Of a stretch of DNA of 37,676 bases, positions 1-8,500 are shown in pieces; position 1 is the stretch's first letter, and every line of letters starts with the position of its first letter. Below the pieces are notes generated by a model that did not search any database, was not told the origin of the DNA, and was given only the letters and a program-made list of their open reading frames with translations. The stretch is from an uncultured Prevotellaceae bacterium (GTDB lineage: Bacteria; Bacteroidota; Bacteroidia; Bacteroidales; Bacteroidaceae). Where the stretch lies: assembly GCA_946405695.1 (NCBI GenBank), contig CAMJIA010000009.1, positions 1-37,676 of the forward strand, read 5' to 3'. The position numbers and the translations under genes are program-made.

Positions 1-33
1 GCTGTAACAAATGATAAAAACACTATAAAAATG

Positions 34-96
34 CGTTAACTGAAACATTTTTTACAACAAATGAACGTTTTGTTTCAGAAAAAAATGCTATCTTTG
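34..96 (+). promoter_or_regulatory. Native promoter and candidate operator of regulator 1, separated from its gene by the transposon
   Basis: A Bacteroidota -7 box TATCTTTG lies at 89-96. No TTG sits 19 nt upstream of it; the nearest TTTG (69-72) is 16 nt away. Upstream is the site CGTTAAC (34-40) ... GAACG (63-67), matching the element found at other promoters of the fructan locus. An 8-bp inverted repeat, CTGAAACA (40-47) and TGTTTCAG (71-78), overlaps it. Removing the transposon joins this promoter to the leader of the gene at 3837, with start of transcription expected near 103. The -7 box is confident; the operator is inferred. Confidence 0.6.
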
Positions 97-99
97 CAA

Positions 100-107
100 T
101 GTCAATT
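100..107. repeat. Left target-site duplication (8 bp)
   Basis: TGTCAATT here is repeated exactly at 3806-3813, directly outside the opposite transposon end. An 8-bp duplication is the length known for the IS1595 family. Confidence 0.93.
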
Positions 108-132
108 GGGAACTATATACCTGTTGGCAGTA
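108..132 (+). repeat. Left terminal inverted repeat of the IS1595 element
   Basis: This 25-bp sequence starts with GGG and is identical to the reverse complement of 3781-3805. Similarity ends at base 26 (G on the left, A on the right). Confidence 0.93.
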
Positions 133-160
133 GCTCCTTATTTTAGTATAAAAATGCAAT

Positions 161-198
161 AATCTGCAAGACGTTCAAAATCTTGCAGATTTTTTTTT
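161..198 (+). terminator. Rho-independent terminator inside the transposon's left end
   Basis: A perfect 11-bp stem, AATCTGCAAGA (161-171) with TCTTGCAGATT (181-191), has a 9-nt loop and runs into a stretch of T. It lies between the left repeat and the transposase promoter, so it would stop transcripts entering from outside, including those from the regulator promoter at 89-96. Confidence 0.85.
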
Positions 199-320
199 GT
201 ATCTGTTTTTTACCATAGTATTTCATAAGCATTTTCATTTATATGAAAATGAATTTTCAAAAGTTCCTATTTTTGTTAAGTTATATGTATAACTCTAAGG
301 CTTCGGTAGTTGAAAAAGCA

Positions 321-328
321 TATCTTTG
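321..328 (+). promoter_or_regulatory. Promoter -7 box of the transposase gene
   Basis: TATCTTTG, 26 nt before the transposase ATG, matches the Bacteroidota -7 consensus. No convincing -33 TTG is seen at 19-nt spacing. Confidence 0.6.
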
Positions 329-354
329 CATTATAATTTAAACAAAAAGACGTT

Positions 355-1380
355 ATGGAACAGATTCACATCAACTTCGCCAAGTTCGACTCACTCATTC
401 AGATTGCAGACTACTTCCACTCTGAGGACGTTTGCAAGCAAGCCATTGCCCAAGAGCGTTGGGGTGATGGCGAAGCAGTATGCCCCTACTGTGGCTCTAC
501 ACACACCTATATGACAGCAGAAGGTCGTTATATCTGTAACGACTGCAATACCCATTTCTCAGTTACTGTTGGTACTATCTTCGAGAATACCAAGGTATCA
601 CTCCGCAAGTGGTTCTTGGCTATGTACCTTGTATCTTCTCACAAGAAGGGCGTATCTTCTTGTCAGTTGGCACGTGACATCAAGGTTACTCAGAAGACAG
701 CTTGGTTTATGCTGCATAAGATTCGTGGGCTGTATGGTCAGTCAGATGCTACTGTGCTTGATGGTGAGGTGGAAATGGACGAAATGTACCTTGGTGGAAG
801 GGAAACCAACAAGCACGAAAGCAAGCGTACTGAGGGTACACAAGGTCGTTCAACGAAGACCAAGACCCCTATCTTCGGTATGATTGAGCGTAAGAAGGGT
901 ACAGTTGTGGCTATGAAAGTGGAAGATACCAAGGGTGCAACACTTCTTCCTATCGTAGAGCAGTTTGTTGAAAGTGGTGCTACCACCTATACTGATGAAC
1001 TGTCAGCCTATAATGGACTCTCTAAGAAGGGCTACAACCACTTGTTTGTTAGTCACAAACAGCGTGAATATGTTCGTGCTAATGATATTCACACCAACTC
1101 TATTGAGGGCTTTTGGGCGCACTTTAAGCGTGTTGTATTTGGTACATACCATTGTGTATCTAAGGACTACTTACCTCGTTATATTGACGAGCAGACCTAC
1201 CGTTGGAATACAAGAGAGGAAAAGGCTTCTGTACGCTTCCACGATATGTTCAAGAAGGCTGTGAAGCACTTCGATTATAATGATGTGCTTGAACTGTCAT
1301 CTGTTGTTGATACTGAGTATCGTACCTTCAAGCACAATGTGTACTTCCATTGGTACGACCACAAGCATAGGGTAGCATAA
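355..1380 (+). CDS. IS1595-family transposase (ISXO2-like DDE)
   Basis: This 341-residue protein catalyses DNA cutting and strand transfer at the element's 25-bp ends. An N-terminal zinc ribbon has cysteines 43, 46, 61 and 64 in two CxxC pairs. A helix-turn-helix-like region follows (about 80-125), then an ISXO2-type DDE domain. Likely catalytic residues are D142 (in VEMDEMYLGG), D214 (in TYTDELSAY) and E251 (in NSIEGFW). The downstream YRWNTRE segment is also typical of the family. Length and motifs are complete, so the enzyme is probably active. The ATG at 355 follows an AT-rich leader with a -7 box at 321-328. Confidence 0.95.
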   Translation: MEQIHINFAKFDSLIQIADYFHSEDVCKQAIAQERWGDGEAVCPYCGSTHTYMTAEGRYICNDCNTHFSVTVGTIFENTKVSLRKWFLAMYLVSSHKKGVSSCQLARDIKVTQKTAWFMLHKIRGLYGQSDATVLDGEVEMDEMYLGGRETNKHESKRTEGTQGRSTKTKTPIFGMIERKKGTVVAMKVEDTKGATLLPIVEQFVESGATTYTDELSAYNGLSKKGYNHLFVSHKQREYVRANDIHTNSIEGFWAHFKRVVFGTYHCVSKDYLPRYIDEQTYRWNTREEKASVRFHDMFKKAVKHFDYNDVLELSSVVDTEYRTFKHNVYFHWYDHKHRVA

Positions 1381-1384
1381 AGAA

Positions 1385-1408
1385 AGAGCAACCACTGCTA
1401 GTTGCTCT
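1385..1408 (+). terminator. Hairpin after the transposase gene
   Basis: AGAGCAAC (1385-1392) pairs with GTTGCTCT (1401-1408) around an 8-nt loop, 5 nt after the transposase stop. Only a weak T/A stretch follows, so termination may be inefficient. It lies between the convergent transposase and passenger genes. Confidence 0.5.
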
Positions 1409-1435
1409 TATATTAGTATGATGACAGTGTAAATG

Positions 1436-1951
1436 TTACCCACCCCATCCAGCTAACCCACTATAATCGTGTCTATCTTCTCCATTTTTCCAATTACTCA
1501 AATCATTCGCTGCTTTTCTATTGCGTTGTGAACGAGAAAGGTGTCTATTATTATAATCTTCGTCTGGTTGTTCTCCTTGTTCCATTTTAAGTTTTCTTAT
1601 TAGTCTTTCACTAATTTCTTTCATTGCTTGCACATGATTCGATAATGCATAGAAATAAGGGTCTCCGCTTTTAATTCCATCGTCTCTGAATAAAGCACTT
1701 AAATCCATTTCCATTTCTAATATAGATTTTCTAAAATGTTGCAAACGTTCATAAGGTTTGTGAGGATAGTAATAATTACTATGTTTCAAGTCTTCCTTAT
1801 CACCATAATATTGTGCAGTATATAGGTTGTCTAATGCGCTTTTAGTATCGGAATCTGGCGTACCATATGCTTCGTTTATAACTCTACCTATTGATTCTTT
1901 CACAATTTGTTTTAAATCACCTTCTGTGAGTTTTATTAGTTTCTTATTCAT
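1436..1951 (-). CDS. Transposon passenger protein with capsid-targeting-like N-terminus, unknown function
   Basis: This 171-residue hydrophilic protein belongs to no family I recognise. It begins MNKKLIKLTEGDLKQIVKE and continues to VINE-AYG. The same 26-30 residue leader occurs twice inside the neighbouring upstream gene. The remainder is charged and probably helical, without signal peptide, membrane segment or metal motif. The gene lies 32 nt downstream of the 572-residue passenger ORF and is probably co-transcribed with it. Low GC compared with the flanking fructan locus points to a foreign origin. The leader's helical character and [L/I]-x-E ending resemble T4-type capsid-targeting propeptides; that is inference. 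Confidence 0.6.
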   Translation of the reverse strand: MNKKLIKLTEGDLKQIVKESIGRVINEAYGTPDSDTKSALDNLYTAQYYGDKEDLKHSNYYYPHKPYERLQHFRKSILEMEMDLSALFRDDGIKSGDPYFYALSNHVQAMKEISERLIRKLKMEQGEQPDEDYNNRHLSRSQRNRKAANDLSNWKNGEDRHDYSGLAGWGG

Positions 1952-1983
1952 ATTCTTTTATTGTATTTAGTTCTATTATTGTA

Positions 1984-3702
1984 TCAACCGTAATTTTCTT
2001 TCCACCAATCTTTAATCGATATACTAGCACCCAAGTAGCAACCCAATTCGTCTCTGTCTCTCTTTCTGATATATTTGCTTGGGCAAAAAGATATAGCATC
2101 ATCAATAGCCTCAATCAAATCAAGAGGGTCATTAATTACAACATTAGGGTCATAAGTATTCACTAATTCATCATCAACAAAAATGCCTTCATTTGATGCA
2201 ACTACATCTGAACCAGCTCTTGTGTTACCAATGTAGAAATCAAACTCTTTCAAATCTGCAATTCTCATACCACCACTCTGATTTGGTATCAAATCAATTT
2301 CTGACAGAATTCTATTTACAGACTCTTTTACAATCTTATGTAAATCTGATTCTGTTAGTCTTATAAGTTTCTTATTCATATTCTTTGACTCATTCGTATA
2401 ATATGGGTCATCTTGTGGTTGAAAAGTAATTCTATTCTTTGCTTTTGTCTTGTCTTCTCTACGTTTAATAGCAGCTCTTTCTTTTGCACCTTGAGTCATT
2501 TTCTTACCTACTCTTAGGTCGTGTTCGTGTGACACTACTCTTAATAGTTCCCTATCAATTTGTGCTTTTGTATTTCTCCACGTTTGCTGTTCTTCAGGTG
2601 TTCTTGCTGTTTTAGCCTTTTGTTTAGCATATTCTCTTTGCTGTTTCAGTTGTGTTATTTGCTGTTGCATATATGCAAGTCTTTCTGCCTTTTGGTCAGG
2701 TGTATATCCTTGCCACCTCTTCCAAGTAGGGGTGGTAGCTTCGTTAATATTCTTGCCTTTACGCTTGTGTGATTCGTGTCTCATTGCACCCCAATCAGGT
2801 TCCCATCCACCATCCAAGTAAAATTCTTCACCACAGTCAAGACACCTATAATGAGTGTCTATTGCAGATATTGACTCTACATTGTTAGAACCACAATAAG
2901 GACATTCTACATCATCAGCATTGAAATCATCAGCAAAATCATAATATCCCTCTTTTAGTATTCTGTGTACAGATTCCTTTACAATCCTATGTAAATCGCC
3001 TTCTGTGAGTCTTATCAATTTCTTATTATACATATAATGTTCTTTTTTTATGCCATTATTTTGGTTTGTTTCAATATTTTGTTGTACTTTTGCACCTTGA
3101 AAAGATGGATTGGTATCGTGTGAAGTAGTAGCCTTGACAGAGTGAGCATCCCCAATGGTTGTAGGTTCGCTGCTACTATGAGGGACACTTGATATAGTAC
3201 CTTCCATCTTTTCTCCTTCTATAATTTCACCATTTTCATCTTTTAAAGCCAATGAATATGGAGTAATAATGCCCTTTGATATTCTAAGAGTTAGACTACA
3301 TAGGCATTTCACACCATCAATTAATATTGGAGCACTTATCATACCTGAAGGTCTTTTATCATTCTTTCTAACTGGTTGACCATCATCACCAAGTCTTCTT
3401 CTCCAAGGTGCTGTGACAAGATTCGCATTTATTACATATGGAAGTGATAATAATGCAGCCTTTTTCATTTTTCTATGCCCACAGTGATGGCTTATTAATT
3501 CACCAACAATATGTTCGTCAATTTTGTATTTAGACGGTATTTCTACAGTTTGATAATATTGAAATACATACTTTCTGAGTTCTTCACCTTCAAGATTGTT
3601 TGTTACGTCAGTAGATACGGAGACAACTGGATTCATTTTAAATACATCGCTTTCACTCCATACGGCCATTTCATATAATAAACCTCTTGTCATTGATAAC
3701 AT
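1984..3702 (-). CDS. Three-module transposon passenger ORF (possible in-frame gene fusion)
   Basis: The frame opens at 3723 with TTG, but the first ATG is at 3702 (ATATAAA before it), giving 572 residues. Module 1 (about 1-220) is of unknown function; it vaguely resembles nuclease-like end domains of large polyvalent mobile-element proteins, with low confidence. Module 2 starts at a Met at nt 3033. It has the leader KKLIRLTEGDLHRIVKE, then a zinc ribbon (CPYC and CLDC, residues 267-290) and a charged coiled-coil-like region rich in Q, K and R. Module 3 starts at a Met at nt 2379 with MNKKLIRLTESDLHKIVKE and ends in an acidic domain with a terminal WWKENYG. Both internal Mets are plausible starts: the DNA before 2379 (AAAGAAT) equals that before the next gene's ATG. 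The ORF may therefore be fused genes, or one frame giving several products. Confidence 0.55.
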   Translation of the reverse strand: MLSMTRGLLYEMAVWSESDVFKMNPVVSVSTDVTNNLEGEELRKYVFQYYQTVEIPSKYKIDEHIVGELISHHCGHRKMKKAALLSLPYVINANLVTAPWRRRLGDDGQPVRKNDKRPSGMISAPILIDGVKCLCSLTLRISKGIITPYSLALKDENGEIIEGEKMEGTISSVPHSSSEPTTIGDAHSVKATTSHDTNPSFQGAKVQQNIETNQNNGIKKEHYMYNKKLIRLTEGDLHRIVKESVHRILKEGYYDFADDFNADDVECPYCGSNNVESISAIDTHYRCLDCGEEFYLDGGWEPDWGAMRHESHKRKGKNINEATTPTWKRWQGYTPDQKAERLAYMQQQITQLKQQREYAKQKAKTARTPEEQQTWRNTKAQIDRELLRVVSHEHDLRVGKKMTQGAKERAAIKRREDKTKAKNRITFQPQDDPYYTNESKNMNKKLIRLTESDLHKIVKESVNRILSEIDLIPNQSGGMRIADLKEFDFYIGNTRAGSDVVASNEGIFVDDELVNTYDPNVVINDPLDLIEAIDDAISFCPSKYIRKRDRDELGCYLGASISIKDWWKENYG

Positions 3703-3780
3703 TTTATATATAAATATCAGCAAATACGAAAAATGCAGCCATTACTGACTGCATTTGCATAGATATTCATTTATACCGTT

Positions 3781-3805
3781 TACTGCCAACAGGTATATAG
3801 TTCCC
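3781..3805 (-). repeat. Right terminal inverted repeat of the IS1595 element
   Basis: This is the exact reverse complement of 108-132 and ends with CCC at 3805 directly before the second TGTCAATT. No strong outward-facing promoter for the regulator at 3837 is recognisable in it. Confidence 0.93.
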
Positions 3806-3813
3806 TGTCAATT
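3806..3813. repeat. Right target-site duplication (8 bp)
   Basis: TGTCAATT is identical to 100-107. It marks the original junction of promoter and leader of the regulator gene at 3837. Confidence 0.93.
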
Positions 3814-3836
3814 TCATAAAACTACTAACATACAAC

Positions 3837-5414
3837 ATGATGATTCGTAAACGATGGACAAAATATGTTTGTCTGGTTCTAATGACCTGGCTGATAGTCG
3901 GCTGCACTCAGAAACCTAAATATATAATAGGTGTATCGCAGTGTTCGGAGGACATCTGGCGTGAGAAGCAGAATGCCGAGCTGCGTATGGGAGCCTATTG
4001 TCAGGAAAATGTAGAGCTGCGTTTTGCTGCAGCCTACGATAGCGACGAGCGTCAGGTGCAACAGATAGACTCCTTGGTGGATAGCGGTATTGACCTGCTG
4101 ATTGTTGCTCCCAACCAGGTGCAGACTATCTCGCCTGCCATCGACCGTGCCTACGATAAGGGTATTCCTGTTATTGTCTTTGAGCGAAAGACCAATTCGC
4201 AGAAATATACGTCATTCATCAGTGCCGACAACTACGAGATGGGGCGCATCATGGGTGAATACATCGCCAGTCGACTGCATGGCAAAGGGCGTGTCATGGA
4301 AATCATGGGACTCAAGGGCTCGTCACCAGCCATCGAGCGCCACAACGGTTTCGCTGATGCCCTGGAGAATTACCCAGACATCACTGTTGTTGCTACCCTG
4401 CAAGGCGACTGGACAGAGGAGAGTGCCGTCAAGGCCGTGAAAGCCTATCCTGGCAATCTGGACCATATCGACTTTGTCTTTGGGCAGAACGACCGCATGG
4501 CCATGGGTGCCCGTCGTGCCTTGCAAGAAAGCCCTCGCAACGCCACACTCTCAAAGAGAGAACAGCTAACAGCTGACAGCCATCAGCCACTCTACTGCGG
4601 CATTGACGGTCTGCCTGGTGAAGATGGCGGCATCCGTCTGGTACGCGACAGCATCCTGGATGCTTCCTATATCTATCCTACCCATGGTGACAAAATCATA
4701 GAGTTGGCTATCAATATCCTTGAAGGCAAACCCTACGAGAAGGAAACTCTTCTGCAGTCAGCACTGGTTACTCGCGACAATGCCAAGGTGCTGTTGATGC
4801 AGAACGAAGAGATGATGCGCCAGGCTGAGTATCTCGACCAGTTGCATAGCAGGGCAGACACCTATCTGAAAGAGTTAGCTACGCAGCATGTCGTCAACTG
4901 GATGTCAATGGGTGTCATTCTGCTGTTGGTGGTAACCATCGTGTTGTTCTATATGTATCATCTCCGTAAGGTGAAGTTGCAGCAAGAGCGTGTTGTCAGC
5001 ACCCTGTGGAATATGGAGATAGAGCCAGCACCTGTTGCTGACGAAACAAAGGAGCATACAGCAGACAGCTCGGCAGACGAGAAACCGTCCGTCGTTGCCG
5101 AAAGTGCCTTCCTGGCACGGTTCCGTGAGGTCGTTGAGGCTCGCATGGAAGATAGCGAGGTCAGTGTCGACGACCTGGCAGCAGAGATGAACCTCAGTCG
5201 TGTACAGCTCTATCGTAAGATAAAGACGATAACCGGTTCCTCACCCGTAGAACTGCTGCGCACCACACGCTTGAAGCGCGCCTATCAGATGCTGCTCACC
5301 ACCGACAAGAGTGTCAGCGAGGTGGCATACGCTGTCGGATTCACTGCCCCCAGCTACTTCTCCAAATGTTTCAAAGAGGAGTACGGCATGGTGCCTGGCG
5401 ACATCCGGAAATAG
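3837..5414 (+). CDS. Regulator 1: periplasmic sugar-binding sensor fused to an AraC activator, without kinase or receiver
   Basis: This 525-residue protein probably senses fructose or a fructan fragment in the periplasm and activates the cassette. An N-terminal signal ends in a lipobox-like IVGC (C23). Residues 29-345 form an RbsB-like type I periplasmic-binding domain. A single membrane segment is at about 356-376, followed by a roughly 50-residue acidic linker and an AraC double helix-turn-helix (about 427-525) containing SRVQLYRK. The family reference is the Bacteroides fructose hybrid two-component system (BT1754 type), which also has HisKA, HATPase and receiver domains. Here both kinase and receiver are absent and the frame is intact. 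ATG ATG begins at 3837; the second Met is also possible. The native promoter now lies 3.7 kb away across the transposon. Confidence 0.88.
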   Translation: MMIRKRWTKYVCLVLMTWLIVGCTQKPKYIIGVSQCSEDIWREKQNAELRMGAYCQENVELRFAAAYDSDERQVQQIDSLVDSGIDLLIVAPNQVQTISPAIDRAYDKGIPVIVFERKTNSQKYTSFISADNYEMGRIMGEYIASRLHGKGRVMEIMGLKGSSPAIERHNGFADALENYPDITVVATLQGDWTEESAVKAVKAYPGNLDHIDFVFGQNDRMAMGARRALQESPRNATLSKREQLTADSHQPLYCGIDGLPGEDGGIRLVRDSILDASYIYPTHGDKIIELAINILEGKPYEKETLLQSALVTRDNAKVLLMQNEEMMRQAEYLDQLHSRADTYLKELATQHVVNWMSMGVILLLVVTIVLFYMYHLRKVKLQQERVVSTLWNMEIEPAPVADETKEHTADSSADEKPSVVAESAFLARFREVVEARMEDSEVSVDDLAAEMNLSRVQLYRKIKTITGSSPVELLRTTRLKRAYQMLLTTDKSVSEVAYAVGFTAPSYFSKCFKEEYGMVPGDIRK

Positions 5415-5444
5415 CACGGAAATATTTGTAATACTAAGATTATT

Positions 5445-5502
5445 CGTTCATTCCATTGTAATTTTGTTACATTGCAACAATTTTTGAATGGGATGAACGA
5501 TA
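5445..5502 (+). promoter_or_regulatory. Candidate regulator-binding region upstream of susC1
   Basis: An imperfect dyad, CGTTCATTCCATT (5445-5457) and AATGGGATGAACG (5487-5499, one mismatch), shares its centre (5472) with an inner dyad TTGTT (5464-5468) and AACAA (5476-5480). It contains TTGTTACAT (5464-5472), a TTTTT tract and GAACGATA (5495-5502), in the same order and nearly the same spacing as upstream of susC2. No T-run follows, so it is more likely an operator than a terminator. Confidence 0.55.
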
Positions 5503-5530
5503 TTTTTCATACCAATAACTATATCATTAC

Positions 5531-5538
5531 TACTTTTG
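5531..5538 (+). promoter_or_regulatory. Promoter -7 box of the susC1 operon
   Basis: TACTTTTG fits TAnnTTTG and is identical to the susC2 box. There is no TTG at the -33 position, as expected for an activator-dependent promoter. It lies 36 nt after the start of GAACG and 45 nt before the ATG. Confidence 0.7.
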
Positions 5539-5582
5539 CGGCAGAATCTGAAACAAGAGTATTAACTTTAAAACAAAAGCAA

Positions 5583-8500
5583 ATGAAACAAACGAAACGA
5601 TTGTTTTTAAGTTTCTTGACGCTGCTGCTCGCTACGATGACGTACGCACAGGAGGTGACAGGAACTGTGTCTGACTCTTTTGGGCCAGTGATTGGAGCTA
5701 CAGTCATGGAGAAAGGAACCACCAATGGCACGGTGACTGACTTCGACGGAAACTTTACACTCAAAGTGAAAGCCGGCACTACGCTGGTGTTTAGCTATGT
5801 GGGTCTTCTGACCCAGGAACTGCCTGCCAAAAACGGTATGCAGGTCATGCTGAAAGAAGACAGCAAACAACTGCAGGAAGTAGTAGTGACAGGTTACACT
5901 ACCCAGCGCAAGGCCGACCTGACGGGTGCTATCTCTACCGTCAGCGTTGACGAGATGGCTAAGCAGAACGAGAACAACCCGATGAAGGCCCTGCAGGGTC
6001 GTGTGCCGGGCATGAACATCTCTGCCGACGGTAATCCTTCGGGTGCTGCTACCGTGCGCATCCGTGGTAATGGTTCACTGGAGCATAACGATCCTCTTTA
6101 TATTATTGATGGTGTGCCCACCACAGCCGGTATGCACGAGTTGAACGGTAACGATATCGAGAGCATCCAGATTCTGAAGGATGCAGCCTCGGCATCTATC
6201 TATGGTTCGCGTGCAGCCAATGGTGTGATTATTATCACCACCAAGAAGGGTAAGGAGGGTAAGATTAAGGTCAACTTCGACGGTTCTGTCGCTGCCTCGT
6301 TCTATACCAACAAGATAGAGACCATGAATGCCTCGGAGTGGGGACGTGCCTTCTGGCAGGCTAACGTGAACGACGGCATCAACCCCTCGAACAACAACCT
6401 GGGTTACAACTACGACTGGAGCTACGATCAGAATGGCAACCCCGTGCTGAACAAGATGACCATGAACATGTACCTCGACGAGAATGGTACCGTACGTGCA
6501 GGTGACACGGACTGGTTTAAAGAGGTCACGCGTACGGGTGTCGTTCAGCAGTATAACCTCTCTGTCAGCAATGGCTCAGAGAAGGGCCACTCTTTCTTCT
6601 CATTAGGTTACTACGACAACCAGGGTACCATCAAGGACTCTTGGTTCAATCGCCTGTCTGCCCGTGCTAATGCAGACTATAAGCTCTTTGATGGCAAGCT
6701 GACCATCGGTGAGAACTTCACGCTGAACCGCAACAAGGGTGTCGATGCTCCTGGCGGTATCCTGCAGAATGCACTGCAATTCAACCCCAACTTCCCCATC
6801 TATGCAGAGAACGGCCAGTATGCTCAGGCTCTGGGTGCCTACTCAGAGCGTGAGAATCCGCTGAGCATGATTCGCAATGCTAAGGACAACGAGTATACCC
6901 TGTGGCGCATGTTCGGTGACGTTCACCTGAGCGTAACCCCGTTCAAGAACTTCACCTTGCGCACCACTTTAGGCTTGGACTACACCCAGAAGGAGCAGCG
7001 CTTCTTCATGTACCCTATTGCCAATGGTAAGGTAAAGCGCACCGACACAGCCGTAGAGAGCAAGCAGGAGCACTGGATGCGCTGGATGTGGAACGTCATT
7101 GCTACCTATAACCTGGAGATTGGCAAGCACCGTGGTGATGCTATGATAGGTATGGAGGTCAACCGCGAACAGACCAAGTGGAGCAGTGCCCAGCGCTATG
7201 AGCTGGCTATCTTGAATACAGACTATATGTGGCCGTCAGCCGGTTCTGGCAAGCAGTTGGCTTTAGGTTCTGGCGATGGCTATTCACTGGTGTCCTTCTT
7301 TGGTAAGGTCAACTATACCTATGATGACAAGTACCTGGCTTCGTTCACCATCCGTCGTGACGGTTCCAGCCGTTTCGGTAAGAACAACCAGTATGGTACC
7401 TTCCCCTCTGTCAGTGCCGGTTGGCGCCTTTCTGAGGAGTCGTTCATGAACTTCACCAAGAGCTGGCTGGACAACCTGAAGGTTCGCTACTCTTGGGGAC
7501 AGACGGGTAACCAGGAAATCTCCAACATCGCACGCTATACCATCTATAAGTCTGTGGTATCTACAGGCTTGTGGGGCAGTGGTCAGGCAGGTTCTGCCTA
7601 TGACATCACTGGCCGTAACGGCGGCTACGACCTGAGCAATGGCTACGTTCGTCAGCAGCGCGCCAATGAGGACATCAAGTGGGAGACCACCACGCAGCAT
7701 AACATCGGTGTCGACTTCGCCTTCCTGCACAACAGCATCTATGGTAGCTTCGACTGGTTCGACAAGAAGACCACCGATATCCTGCTCTTCATGGACGGCA
7801 TCGCCTCGATGGGCGAGGGTGCCTCACAGTGGATCAATGCCGGTGAGGTGAAGAATACCGGTTGGGAATTCAGCCTGGGCTACCGTCATAAGCTGGCCAA
7901 TGGCTTCTCATGGGACATCAATGGTAACATCAGCCGTTATAAGAATGAGATTACGAAGTTGCCTGAGACGGTAGCTGCCAAGGGTACGTATGGTGGTAAT
8001 GGCGTGAAGAGCGTCGTTGGTCGCCCCATGTATTCTGAGGTGGGCTATGTCGCTGACGGCATCTTCAAGAGTCAGGAGGAAATCGACAACCATGCACAGC
8101 AGGACGGTGCCGGACTTGGTCGCATCCGCTATAAGGACCTGAACGGTGATGGCAAGATTACCGAGGCCGACCAGGACTGGATCTACGACCCGACACCCGA
8201 CTTCACATGGGGTCTGAACATCTACCTGCAGTACAAGGACTTCGACTTCACCATGTTCTGGCAGGGTGTGCAGGGTGTTGATGTCAACTGTATTGGTTAT
8301 AAGTCGCAGACCGACTTCTGGGCCAACTCTAATGTCAACGTGCCTTACCTGAACAAGGGTACACGCGTGTTGGACGCCTGGAGTCCTGCCAATCCTAACA
8401 GCGACATCCCCGCACTGACCACATCAGACACCAACCGCGAGGGTCGTCTGTCAACCTACTACATCGAGAATGGCTCTTATGCCAAGCTGCGTACCGTACA

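Larger units (their letters stand above)
108..3805. mobile_element. IS1595-family transposon with passenger genes, 3698 bp
   Basis: The element is bounded by perfect 25-bp inverted repeats starting GGGAACTATATACC (108-132 and, inverted, 3781-3805) and flanked by an 8-bp direct duplication. It holds one transposase on the plus strand (355-1380) and about 2.3 kb of AT-rich passenger sequence read on the minus strand (1436-3702). Intact ends, an intact transposase and a perfect duplication suggest recent insertion. Passenger genes in IS1595 relatives are known. The insertion separates the regulator gene at 3837 from its promoter at 89-96. No other mobility gene is visible. Confidence 0.93.

Noticed and set aside
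3731..3756. Hairpin AAATGCAG/CTGCATTT near the transposon's right end as a terminator
   Set aside because: There is a stem but no good T-run on either strand; it may be structural, so it was not called.
108..3805. Integrative conjugative element or prophage
   Set aside because: There is no integrase, relaxase or structural gene; the ends, duplication and transposase define a simple IS1595-type unit.
5472..5582. Upstream TTG start for susC1
   Set aside because: It lies before the -7 box at 5531 and inside the operator; the ATG at 5583 opens a proper signal peptide.
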